DNA of 43,730 nucleotides from a virus: positions 1 to 43,730 of the IMG/VR virus record IMGVR_UViG_3300043431_000467. One strand, written 5' to 3'. Made by a program: the position numbers and the translations under genes. Position 1 is the stretch's first letter; the number at the start of each line of letters is the position of its first letter. Below the pieces are notes generated by a model. The model did no database searches. It saw nothing but the letters and a program-made list of their open reading frames with translations, and was not told the origin of the DNA. Shown piece by piece: positions 22,374 to 29,497 of the stretch.

Positions 22374-24469
22374 AGTTGTAACTCTCCTTGTGCGTTGCGG
22401 ACGGTCTTCGCGTCCTTGGACCACACCATCGTCAAAACGGGCTCGGCGGGTGTCGGGTAGTCCGGTGTGAACTTGTTCAGTTCCTCTTCCATGATGTGCG
22501 CCAGTCGCCGGGTTGCCGCTGCGAGCCCCGCAAGCGGCCCCTCGATCACGATCTCATCGTGCACGAAAGCTACGATACGGTATCCAAATAGCGCACTCCC
22601 TGGTACGTAGCACTCCATAGCTACCCGCGCCAGCGCTTCGAGCGCGCCATCGGCAAGTAGCCCCTGGAAGAAGGTGTTACATGCGGCCGAGTACGTGCAC
22701 CCGCCGCGCCACCGCAGGCTGCGCACCTGCTGAATCAGGATCCGCTTGTCGCCCTCTTGCATGCTCGAGACGAGTGCAAAGAGTTGTGCGACCTCTGGGA
22801 AGCTCTGATCGTACAGCTTCATCAGACGATCGGCCTCCGCCTCACTGAATTTGACGCCGTAGCTCTTGCGCGCGGTTACGACCATTTTGCGCTTGCCCAT
22901 GCCGCCGGGCCGGCCGAACACGATCGGCTTTGCGGACTGACGCCACGCCTTGACTTCTTTGTCGCCGGCCTTGTATCGAACGAGAGCATCTTCGTAGGTG
23001 GTGCCCTTGCCGTAGGCCAGCGCACCGAACCAGAGGTGCACGTCGATCCCAGCGTTGAGCATGTCGCCGAGCTTCGAGTACCCGAACTTGTCCCGGCAGA
23101 CTTGCGCCAGCGTGTGCAGCTCGCCTGCGCTGTAGTCCGCAAGGCCGAACCCGTGACCGGGTCTTGGCTTGATGCACGACCGCGCATCGGATACTCGGTC
23201 GAACAGCGCGATCAGCACGCGGCGCAGCTCATCGTCGGGGCTGCGCGGGAAGTTCTGAATCTGCACCCCTACAAGATCTCGGGGTAGTGGCTTCTTGCTG
23301 ACGCCCTTGCTTGAGCTGGTTCGCCCCGTATCGAGAAGCGAGTCGTAGCGAGGCTGCAGCGGAAGGTCTACGCCCTTCTCGAGATCGTCGAGTCTTGGTA
23401 GCAGGTTCTTGATCCGGCCGTAGTCCGCCCACTCGATCAAGGTCTCGTCGCCCGACAAGATGCAGGAGTCGCGGTCCGTGGATACGATCGCCCAGTTCGG
23501 CACAAGCTCGGGCTGAAAGGCCGCGAGCGCCTTCTTGCTCTTGCTCTTCGACTTTGTTTCGACTTTCGGCAGATCTTCAAAGCGGCAGTGCGTCTGCCCC
23601 TCGCGCCGCTCGACCTCAGTCTTGGTCAGCGGAACAGGTCGGCCGGTGTCGAAGTAGCGGCGCGCCAGGCGCTCCGCGGCCGCGCGCATGTTCTTGCTGC
23701 CGCTCGGCTTGATCAGCCCTGTGTCGACGAGCGGGGGGTGGTACGCCCCTTTGATGTCCTTCCAGCCGCCCTTCCACAGCTCGTACATGCGCTCTTCGGT
23801 GGCGCGCTTGAGTTCCTTGACCCGGACCGAGTCCGTGCGCACCCCGTAGCAGTGCGCCAGACGCAAGGCCAGGTCGTACAGGGCCCGGCGGGGGGCCTGC
23901 TTGCCGAGGATGGGCGAGCCATGCTCCTCCTGCCAGCGCTGGCAGATGCGCCGCTGCGACCGTAAAATCAACCAGGGGCCGCGCGCGTCGTCGCGCGGAT
24001 AGTTGACGGCGTCCTCCGGCCACAGCCGCATCGGCAAGGAATCAAGCTCCCTGTACTTCAGGCGCCAAGGGTTCTGCTTGTCGATCGCAAACGGCAGCCG
24101 GTGCCGCTCGGCCAGCACATCAAGGGCGTAGCCCCGCTGCTTACGAAACTTCAGCTCGCCGAAGGCGATGTCGATCAACTTCTGATTCAGCAGAATGTCT
24201 TCGACCTGATCGTCAAAATACAGGTCGAAGATCGGCTCGATGAAGTCCGGCTCGAACGCCATCAAGCAGGTAGCATCGAAAGCTGTCGTCGTGTTGACCA
24301 GCTTCTGCCCAGAGCGCAGCAGATGCCAGACGCGTTCGAGTCCGCCACCGCCGCACGAGAACTGTTCGACTTCGCCGACCTTGCCGTCGGTCGACCAAGA
24401 GATGCACACCGGACGAGGGGCAGCGACGGGCCGCTCAATCAGGTATGTCTCAAGGTCGAACGATATCAC
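22358..24469 (-). CDS. Family A DNA polymerase with 3'-5' exonuclease domain
   Basis: 703 codons from GTG 24469, which overlaps the exonuclease stop as GTGA; the frame extends further upstream only in antisense-like sequence. ISFDLET at residues 2-8 is Exo I (DxE). The polymerase motifs follow: A (GLADYSAGELHTLAQV, about residue 443), B (Lys-rich KPIVFGRPGGMGKRK to the SYGVKF helix, about 515) and C (AFVHDEIVIEG, about 634). It is the replicative polymerase of the phage, acting with the helicases and primase of the same operon. Confidence 0.92.
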   Translation of the reverse strand: MISFDLETYLIERPVAAPRPVCISWSTDGKVGEVEQFSCGGGGLERVWHLLRSGQKLVNTTTAFDATCLMAFEPDFIEPIFDLYFDDQVEDILLNQKLIDIAFGELKFRKQRGYALDVLAERHRLPFAIDKQNPWRLKYRELDSLPMRLWPEDAVNYPRDDARGPWLILRSQRRICQRWQEEHGSPILGKQAPRRALYDLALRLAHCYGVRTDSVRVKELKRATEERMYELWKGGWKDIKGAYHPPLVDTGLIKPSGSKNMRAAAERLARRYFDTGRPVPLTKTEVERREGQTHCRFEDLPKVETKSKSKSKKALAAFQPELVPNWAIVSTDRDSCILSGDETLIEWADYGRIKNLLPRLDDLEKGVDLPLQPRYDSLLDTGRTSSSKGVSKKPLPRDLVGVQIQNFPRSPDDELRRVLIALFDRVSDARSCIKPRPGHGFGLADYSAGELHTLAQVCRDKFGYSKLGDMLNAGIDVHLWFGALAYGKGTTYEDALVRYKAGDKEVKAWRQSAKPIVFGRPGGMGKRKMVVTARKSYGVKFSEAEADRLMKLYDQSFPEVAQLFALVSSMQEGDKRILIQQVRSLRWRGGCTYSAACNTFFQGLLADGALEALARVAMECYVPGSALFGYRIVAFVHDEIVIEGPLAGLAAATRRLAHIMEEELNKFTPDYPTPAEPVLTMVWSKDAKTVRNAQGELQLWQHN

Positions 24470-24984
24470 GGCTTCTGGCGCTCCCAGTAGAACTTCAGCT
24501 TTTCGATGCTGGCGTGGCAGTCCGCAAGTGCGCGGTGCGCGGCCTTGTCCGGGCGCGGGGCTGTGCTGAAGCCCCAAAGCTGTCGCGCGACCATGAAGCT
24601 GGACGTGTCGACCATACGGTGCGAGAACAACGAGAGCAGCTGCGGCATGTGCTGCGCCAGGAAGCTGCGATCGAAGTGGATCGAATCCCCCGCCAGGTAC
24701 CGCGGGCTGTTCGGCTCGACGCGCCGAACGAAATTCCACAGCTCGTACTCGACATCAGCGAGCGCCTCGCCAGCATTGAGACTGCCCAGTAGCCCGTTGT
24801 CCTCGTGCATCTTCCGCACGAAATACGACATCGGTCGCGTCTGCGGGCAGTCAGTAATCGCGCTTACGAACTCTCCGATTACGTTCAACTTGGCGTCGAC
24901 TGCCACCGCGGCAACCTCAAGGATTGCGTCTTGTTGCGGATCAAGGCCAGTGGTCTCCAGGTCCAGGAAGATCATGACTCGCAC
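24466..24984 (-). CDS. DEDD 3'-5' exonuclease, oligoribonuclease-like
   Basis: 172 codons from ATG 24984. FLDLETTGLDP at residues 6-16 is Exo I; LAGDSIHFDRSFL is Exo II with its Asp; HRALADCHASIEKL is the Exo III His-x4-Asp of the DEDDh subclass. The pattern and length are closest to oligoribonuclease (Orn), which clears 2-5-nt RNAs. In a phage it may recycle nucleotides or proofread. It sits directly before the polymerase and overlaps both neighbours. Confidence 0.85.
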   Translation of the reverse strand: MRVMIFLDLETTGLDPQQDAILEVAAVAVDAKLNVIGEFVSAITDCPQTRPMSYFVRKMHEDNGLLGSLNAGEALADVEYELWNFVRRVEPNSPRYLAGDSIHFDRSFLAQHMPQLLSLFSHRMVDTSSFMVARQLWGFSTAPRPDKAAHRALADCHASIEKLKFYWERQKP

Positions 24985-25313
24985 CTCACCCAGACACCTA
25001 GAACTTCCAAATCGAAGAACACCGGAATGCCGATGCGCTCCGCTTCCGCAATCTCCCCACGAGCGCCTTCTGATTGGCGCCAGTTCGGCATCGCCAGCAC
25101 TGCATCGCAGCGGCGCATCATCTCGAGCGTGCCGTCGAGCCAGAACTGCGCAGGGGCGAGCTCATCGAAGTGCGCGGTGTTGGTGTGCGGGATGACGGGC
25201 ATGGCGCCTAGTGCTGGGACTTGGGCGCCAAAGGCTCGCGCGGCCGCGATGTTCTGCTCCTGTTTCAGGAAAGAGCTGCCGCGGTAGGGACCTGCAATGT
25301 AGACGAGTTTCAT
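24972..25313 (-). CDS. Nucleoside 2-deoxyribosyltransferase-like protein (DUF4406-type)
   Basis: 113 codons from ATG 25313. KLVYIAGPYRG at the start, VIPHTN after a helix, and MMRRCDAVLAMPNW followed by EGARGEIAEAERIGIPVFF match the DUF4406 / deoxyribosyltransferase-like fold, where the Tyr, Asn/His and Glu residues line a nucleoside pocket. Members are thought to act in nucleotide metabolism; the precise reaction is not established. The frame overlaps the exonuclease by 13 bases. Confidence 0.7.
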   Translation of the reverse strand: MKLVYIAGPYRGSSFLKQEQNIAAARAFGAQVPALGAMPVIPHTNTAHFDELAPAQFWLDGTLEMMRRCDAVLAMPNWRQSEGARGEIAEAERIGIPVFFDLEVLGVWVRCES

Positions 25314-25600
25314 TCAACACCTGCTGGTGGAGGCGGTAGTGGTCGACTCCAGCTGTAGCCCTGCCAGTCGGGCTCGTTGTGCCCTTGTAGCTTATCGACC
25401 ACCTTGCCCTTGCGCAAGATGAATTCCTTCAAACCTATGTAATCTCCCTCCGCGGACGCAACTGGGTATACTCCAGGATCCTCGGGGGGTCCCGGCACCC
25501 AACCACCATCCAAGAACTCATACCAGAGCTCTCGTAGGTCCACGTCGAGGATGATCTCCTCGAGTCGTGGCAGGAGGTCGTCAGGTGCCGGTTTGCTCAT
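25310..25600 (-). CDS. Unknown small acidic protein
   Basis: 96 codons from ATG 25600. Acidic helix at the N-terminus (LLPRLEEIILDVDLREL), then a Pro/Gly-rich stretch (WVPGPPEDPGVYP) and a short C-terminal end SWSRPLPPPP. No family recognised. ATGA overlap with the downstream gene. Confidence 0.55.
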   Translation of the reverse strand: MSKPAPDDLLPRLEEIILDVDLRELWYEFLDGGWVPGPPEDPGVYPVASAEGDYIGLKEFILRKGKVVDKLQGHNEPDWQGYSWSRPLPPPPAGVE

Positions 25601-25606
25601 TGCGGC

Positions 25607-26107
25607 CTAGAACTTTCGGAAGGTCGGCTTCCAGAACACGTGCTGTTTTTGTTCGCCGGTCAGCAGCTTAGCGATCTTCACTCGGAATTTGGTGCCGCGC
25701 AGCGCGGCGCCGTCGTCAAGCAGCGACTGATCGGCCAGCTTCTCCCAGCCGTTCATGTCGTTGTCGCCGGGGTGCGGAAGCTCCGGGTCGATCTCCATCC
25801 CGAGCGCTTCTGCGAAAACGGCGGCCAGAAACCCTTTTAGGTTGCCAAGGGCCTTCTTGCGGTTATACTCTTTCTTAGAGAACAGCCGATTGATGGTAAT
25901 CGAGCGGTCCTGCCCAGGGCGGATCAAAGGAGTGTCACTCTCGAGCACGACAAGTTCAATCACATAGCTCGGTTCGTTGGTCTCGTGAGAGTCCACGACC
26001 TTCAACGCCGCGACCTCGCACGCGAAGTCTCCCTCGATCTCCATCTTGGGGCGTTTGTCGCTTGCGCTAGCTTGTCCCAGTCCTGTGAAACTGTACTTCG
26101 TTGTCAT
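25607..26107 (-). CDS. Possible DUF669-like single-stranded DNA-binding protein
   Basis: 166 codons from ATG 26107. The first half is an OB-fold-like set of strands (YSFTGLGQASASD, IEGDFACEVAALKVVDS, EPSYVIELVVLESDT); then comes FSKKEYNRKKALGNLKGFLA and a final strand pair KFRVKIAKLLTGEQ with FWKPTF. This outline recalls DUF669/DUF2815-type phage proteins, which bind single-stranded DNA beside phage polymerases. The call is by pattern and location. Own promoter candidate at 26131-26158. Confidence 0.5.
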   Translation of the reverse strand: MTTKYSFTGLGQASASDKRPKMEIEGDFACEVAALKVVDSHETNEPSYVIELVVLESDTPLIRPGQDRSITINRLFSKKEYNRKKALGNLKGFLAAVFAEALGMEIDPELPHPGDNDMNGWEKLADQSLLDDGAALRGTKFRVKIAKLLTGEQKQHVFWKPTFRKF

Positions 26108-26130
26108 TTGTAGTTGTTCCTTGTTTTTCG

Positions 26131-26158
26131 GTTATCGCACATAGGTGTTCTATGTCAA
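26131..26158 (-). promoter_or_regulatory. Promoter with perfect -35, overlapping the helicase stop codon
   Basis: On the minus strand TTGACA (-35, 26153-26158), 16-base spacer, GATAAC (-10, 26131-26136). Within the spacer is an inverted repeat CATAG-AACAC-CTATG, a possible operator. It would drive the ssDNA-binding/exonuclease/polymerase group independently of the upstream helicase. Confidence 0.5.
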
Positions 26159-28056
26159 GACTCTTCCACATCATCCGACTCATCTTCGTCAGAATTGTGG
26201 CGAAGTGCGGCTTCCGCGGTCGCATCTTTGGGGCCGGCCCACATCTCGTCTCCGAGCTGGACCCACCTCTCGACCGCGGAGAAATCCCGTATGTCGGCGT
26301 AGCACAGTTTTTGCGCCTGCTGCAGCGTATCCCGCGACATGTCGGCCCGCCCGAGGGCGTAGAGCATGGATTGGTACGCTTCATCGCAGACCATCCAGGT
26401 TTCCGCGGTCACGATCGGGGCCGGCTGTCCGTCGCGGTGGGTGCGGCCGAGACTTTGCTCCCACAAGCTGTTTGTGGACATGGGGGTAGCGTACGCGTTG
26501 GCGTGCCACTGGTACTGCAGGTTGAGCCCGTAGGAGCAGGACTTGACCGATGCGATCGCCGGGCCTTTGCGGTTCCGGTCTTCGAGCGGACGCCCCTGGG
26601 AGTCGAGGGATTTCTGACGGTGGTAGGCGATACCAGTGGCCCTTTCAAGCGCGTCCCCGAGGGCGGGGAACTCCACCCAGAGCAGCCCCTTGGTGTTTTC
26701 GAGCCAACGTGCGCAGTGCTGCACCATGGAGTCGTCGAGCCACCTCGGCTTCACTTCGTACACGTACGTAGGGCGGATGGCCTCCCACTGCTTCCAGGCT
26801 GCAACGAGATCTGGTTCTTTCTTGTCGAAGGCGCCTGCCATGATGTTTTTGACTACGTGTCCGGGGGTGCTGAGTCTGTAGCGCCCTTGGACGTCGTCAC
26901 GCAGGCGCCAGTAGTGCTTGCGTACGAGCAACCACTCTGTGGGCGGGGCGGGGTCCCAGTAGTTGAAAAACCCACACTGCAGCTCGCGACAGTGCCGCCA
27001 CAAATCCATAGGCGTCTCGAAGGGCATGCCGTCCGGGGTGCAGCGGGTCTCGCGCATCTTGATGATGGACTCGGCGATGATGGCAGGGGCCTTCAAGGGT
27101 TGCGCGACGATGTGCAGTTTGTTCTCGGGGCGGGATTCACCTGTGGTGATGACTCCGGGTGTCTCGACGAGACGGCGGCCGAAGGCCAAGCGGCCGCGCT
27201 GGACTTCGGGCAGGTTTGGATCGATGTCGGGGGAGAGCCGGATCAGCGCGCCGGGCTGCCAACGGCTTTCGGGCGTGACCTTCTCGTCGAGCGCGGCGCA
27301 CCACTGGTTCTTCTCGTCGAAGCTGCGCGGAACCGGGGCGTTCTCCCCGAGCGCTAGGCGGGAGATGTGCCAGTACTGGTTAAGGCTGGTGTCCGTGGGC
27401 GTGCCGCACATCGCGATCACGATGAGCTTCTCGCCGAAGTACGCCTCTTCCTTGCGCACCTTCGTGACGTAGTGGGCGAGGTTGTGCCAGGTGCCGCTGT
27501 TCGTGTTTTTGCAGGCGTCGGACTCGTCCAGGATGATCAGATCGGGCTTGAGGTCGCCCAAGATCTTGCCGTCGTAGTCGCGGGCAAGTTGAGAGTAGGT
27601 GTTCATCGACATCGACTGGATGCGCCAATGTCGGCTTGCCTCCTCGAGCGCACCCCATGTCGATTTCAAGACGCCCGCCTTCGTGAAGTAGATGGGCCGT
27701 TTGCCCATGTCAAGGCCCACGATCTGCGCGGCGATGGGCGACAGGCCGGCAATCAAGGTCTTGCCTGCGCCAACCCGCGCGCAAACGAAGGCTCCGCGCA
27801 GGCGGACGAGCTCCTCGAGCGCCAGCACCTGAACCGGACGCATTCGTTGCCCGCCGTGCGGGGTCCGGAATGCATCCGAGAACAGCTCAACCATCTGATC
27901 AAGATTGCCGAGCTCTTGCCACACTCGCCGAGGCAGATCCCGAATCCGACGAAGTTCGTCAGTCTCTCTGACGCAGTTGACTGTTTTACCTCCGGGGGAG
28001 AACAGTCTACCTGTCCGCAGCTGGAACTGCTCGGCGAGTGTGAGGGAAGTGGCCAT
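26155..28056 (-). CDS. SNF2-like superfamily 2 helicase
   Basis: 633 codons from ATG 28056. Motif I is ARVGAGKT (about residue 95), motif II LIILDESDACKN (about 178), motif III MCGTP, and motif VI QSLGRTHRDGQ (about 538), preceded by SCSYGLNLQYQ. The 'QxxGRxxRxGQ' form and the DESD box are typical of phage SNF2-like translocases encoded next to family A polymerases. It would unwind or remodel DNA during replication or recombination. Confidence 0.85.
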   Translation of the reverse strand: MATSLTLAEQFQLRTGRLFSPGGKTVNCVRETDELRRIRDLPRRVWQELGNLDQMVELFSDAFRTPHGGQRMRPVQVLALEELVRLRGAFVCARVGAGKTLIAGLSPIAAQIVGLDMGKRPIYFTKAGVLKSTWGALEEASRHWRIQSMSMNTYSQLARDYDGKILGDLKPDLIILDESDACKNTNSGTWHNLAHYVTKVRKEEAYFGEKLIVIAMCGTPTDTSLNQYWHISRLALGENAPVPRSFDEKNQWCAALDEKVTPESRWQPGALIRLSPDIDPNLPEVQRGRLAFGRRLVETPGVITTGESRPENKLHIVAQPLKAPAIIAESIIKMRETRCTPDGMPFETPMDLWRHCRELQCGFFNYWDPAPPTEWLLVRKHYWRLRDDVQGRYRLSTPGHVVKNIMAGAFDKKEPDLVAAWKQWEAIRPTYVYEVKPRWLDDSMVQHCARWLENTKGLLWVEFPALGDALERATGIAYHRQKSLDSQGRPLEDRNRKGPAIASVKSCSYGLNLQYQWHANAYATPMSTNSLWEQSLGRTHRDGQPAPIVTAETWMVCDEAYQSMLYALGRADMSRDTLQQAQKLCYADIRDFSAVERWVQLGDEMWAGPKDATAEAALRHNSDEDESDDVEES

Positions 28057-28157
28057 CAGTAGATCGGCAGTCGTATCAGCTCTAGGTACAGGTGGGCGCT
28101 GAAAGCGAGAAATAGTGCGACGATTGCCAGGAATATTACCGTTTCGATACGATCTAC
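28056..28157 (-). CDS. Possible tiny membrane peptide without a canonical start
   Basis: The frame ending at TGA 28058-28056 codes VDRIETVIFLAIVALFLAF and a short tail, closely resembling the 27-residue gene at 35215-35298 (TDRIETAAILV). The first codon of the conserved part is GTA at 28157; no ATG, GTG or TTG precedes it, so translation is uncertain. It may depend on reinitiation from the gene ending at 28154. Confidence 0.25.
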   Translation of the reverse strand, partial: VDRIETVIFLAIVALFLAFSAHLYLELIRLPIY

Positions 28158-28240
28158 CTCATGAGGCGGGCTACGACCCAGGCCGTCAGCGGTATGCTAG
28201 CTAGGCACACCGCTACAGCAACTACATCCGGCCAGCTCAT
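28154..28240 (-). CDS. Tiny membrane protein, 28 residues
   Basis: From ATG 28240 (ATGA overlap with the nuclease gene) to TAG 28156-28154. Sequence WPDVVAVAVVCLASIPLTAW is one membrane span followed by a short basic end. Small size keeps confidence low, but the exact overlap is typical of this operon. Confidence 0.4.
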   Translation of the reverse strand: MSWPDVVAVAVCLASIPLTAWVVARLMR

Positions 28241-29430
28241 GCCTCGAGCTCCTTCGCTGCTGCGATCAGAGCTTCTCCGATTCGCCGCGCGAAGATTGCG
28301 GCCATGTGCTTCCCCTTGGGGGTGCCGGCGCTGTAGGTCTCGATAGCTAGAACTGCGTGCTCACGGCTGCTGTTCACGTTACCTGCGCCGTTGGCCGATT
28401 GTTGTTTGAATTCGATCTCGGTCTGCTTCGATGCTGCTTCCGGGGGGTTGATTAGATCTGGCTTCGATGCTGCGATCAGCGGCGCTTCAGCCTGTGCCTT
28501 GGCACCTGTTGCTTCAGCCTTCTTTTTTGCTGCGAGTGCTGCGAGACGATCGGATACACTGAGTTCGGCCATGGGATTGGGCTCCTTCTTCTTGGTTTGA
28601 ACGTGGAACAGTTTCTGGGTAGGTTTCAGGTTGCAGACAGGAACGTAGTGACAGTCCCTGCCGTACTTGTGACAGCGTCGCGGGTTGTAGTCAAGGCTCA
28701 GCGGATGAGGTTGCGTTGCCTCGAGCTCTACGACTCGCTGTGCTTGTGGGTGTACGATCGTCCCGAAGGCGTCTTCAATCTCGCCGCGGGAGAGCGTGAT
28801 GTAGGATGGTTTGGCCGTGAAGGGCGGGCCTTGGCTAGCGATGACCTGCCCGGACAGCTTGTCCTTGAACTTGGTCTGCTTGTAGCCGTAGTACAACCAT
28901 AACAGGTCGGCTTCGGAGTCGCCAGTGTGTGCTAGATACCAGGCCGCGTAGAGTACAGCCTGTACGTTGTCGAGAAAGCCGTGGCGTTCTGCGTACCCTT
29001 CTCCGGTCGTGCGCTTCTGCCACAAGCCATATGCTGTCGGGTTCGAACTGGTCTTGTGGTCGCCGACATACATCCGCCCGCGGCGCGGCGGTGGGTGTAG
29101 GGCTAGGTCGAAGTTCGCGAACAGATCGAGGAACAGCCCATACGAGATCCCAGAAACCTCGAGAAGCTTTTCCCCCTCCACGCCGCCGGTTTTCGGGGGC
29201 GGCAGGTATGGCAAGCCCTGCAGGAACATCGCCCCGCCCACAGTCAAATGGTCCGGCTTGTGCCCGTGCTCAAGGTAGGCTTGTGCTGCAGCGTGCAGCT
29301 CGATGCCAAGGCTTGCAGCTAGCCCCTTCGGCTCCTTGTCGAAGCCTAGCGCCTTGCCCCAGTAGTGGAACGCGCCTAGCCGCTCGCACTCTGAGAACTT
29401 GTCGATTTTGGTAGCAGATTGGAGGGTCAT
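28237..29430 (-). CDS. PD-(D/E)XK nuclease with C-terminal extension (Cas4/RecB-like)
   Basis: 397 codons from ATG 29430. KIDKFSECERLGAFHYW starts the nuclease, GIELHAAAQAYLE is the conserved helix, and MYVGDHKTSS (about residue 123) is the D-x-K motif of RecB-type nucleases. CHKYGRDCHYVPVC near residues 252-267 offers three cysteines that could bind an iron-sulphur cluster, as in Cas4; a fourth is not obvious. The last about 110 residues form a separate Ala/Lys-rich helical domain. It acts with the flanking helicase and primase. Confidence 0.75.
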   Translation of the reverse strand: MTLQSATKIDKFSECERLGAFHYWGKALGFDKEPKGLAASLGIELHAAAQAYLEHGHKPDHLTVGGAMFLQGLPYLPPPKTGGVEGEKLLEVSGISYGLFLDLFANFDLALHPPPRRGRMYVGDHKTSSNPTAYGLWQKRTTGEGYAERHGFLDNVQAVLYAAWYLAHTGDSEADLLWLYYGYKQTKFKDKLSGQVIASQGPPFTAKPSYITLSRGEIEDAFGTIVHPQAQRVVELEATQPHPLSLDYNPRRCHKYGRDCHYVPVCNLKPTQKLFHVQTKKKEPNPMAELSVSDRLAALAAKKKAEATGAKAQAEAPLIAASKPDLINPPEAASKQTEIEFKQQSANGAGNVNSSREHAVLAIETYSAGTPKGKHMAAIFARRIGEALIAAAKELEA

Positions 29431-29436
29431 GAAATC

Positions 29437-29475
29437 CTAGCCCCGGGTCTGGTATCCAATCAGACCCGGGGCTAG
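29437..29475 (-). terminator. Perfect 15-bp stem hairpin between primase and nuclease genes
   Basis: Two 15-base arms (29437-29451 and 29461-29475), perfectly complementary and GC-rich, with a 9-base loop. Downstream on the minus strand there is only ATTTC, so it is not a classical terminator; it may attenuate, protect the mRNA end, or set relative levels of the two proteins. Confidence 0.55.
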
Positions 29476-29497
29476 ACCCTTGCTCACAGCCCGCACC

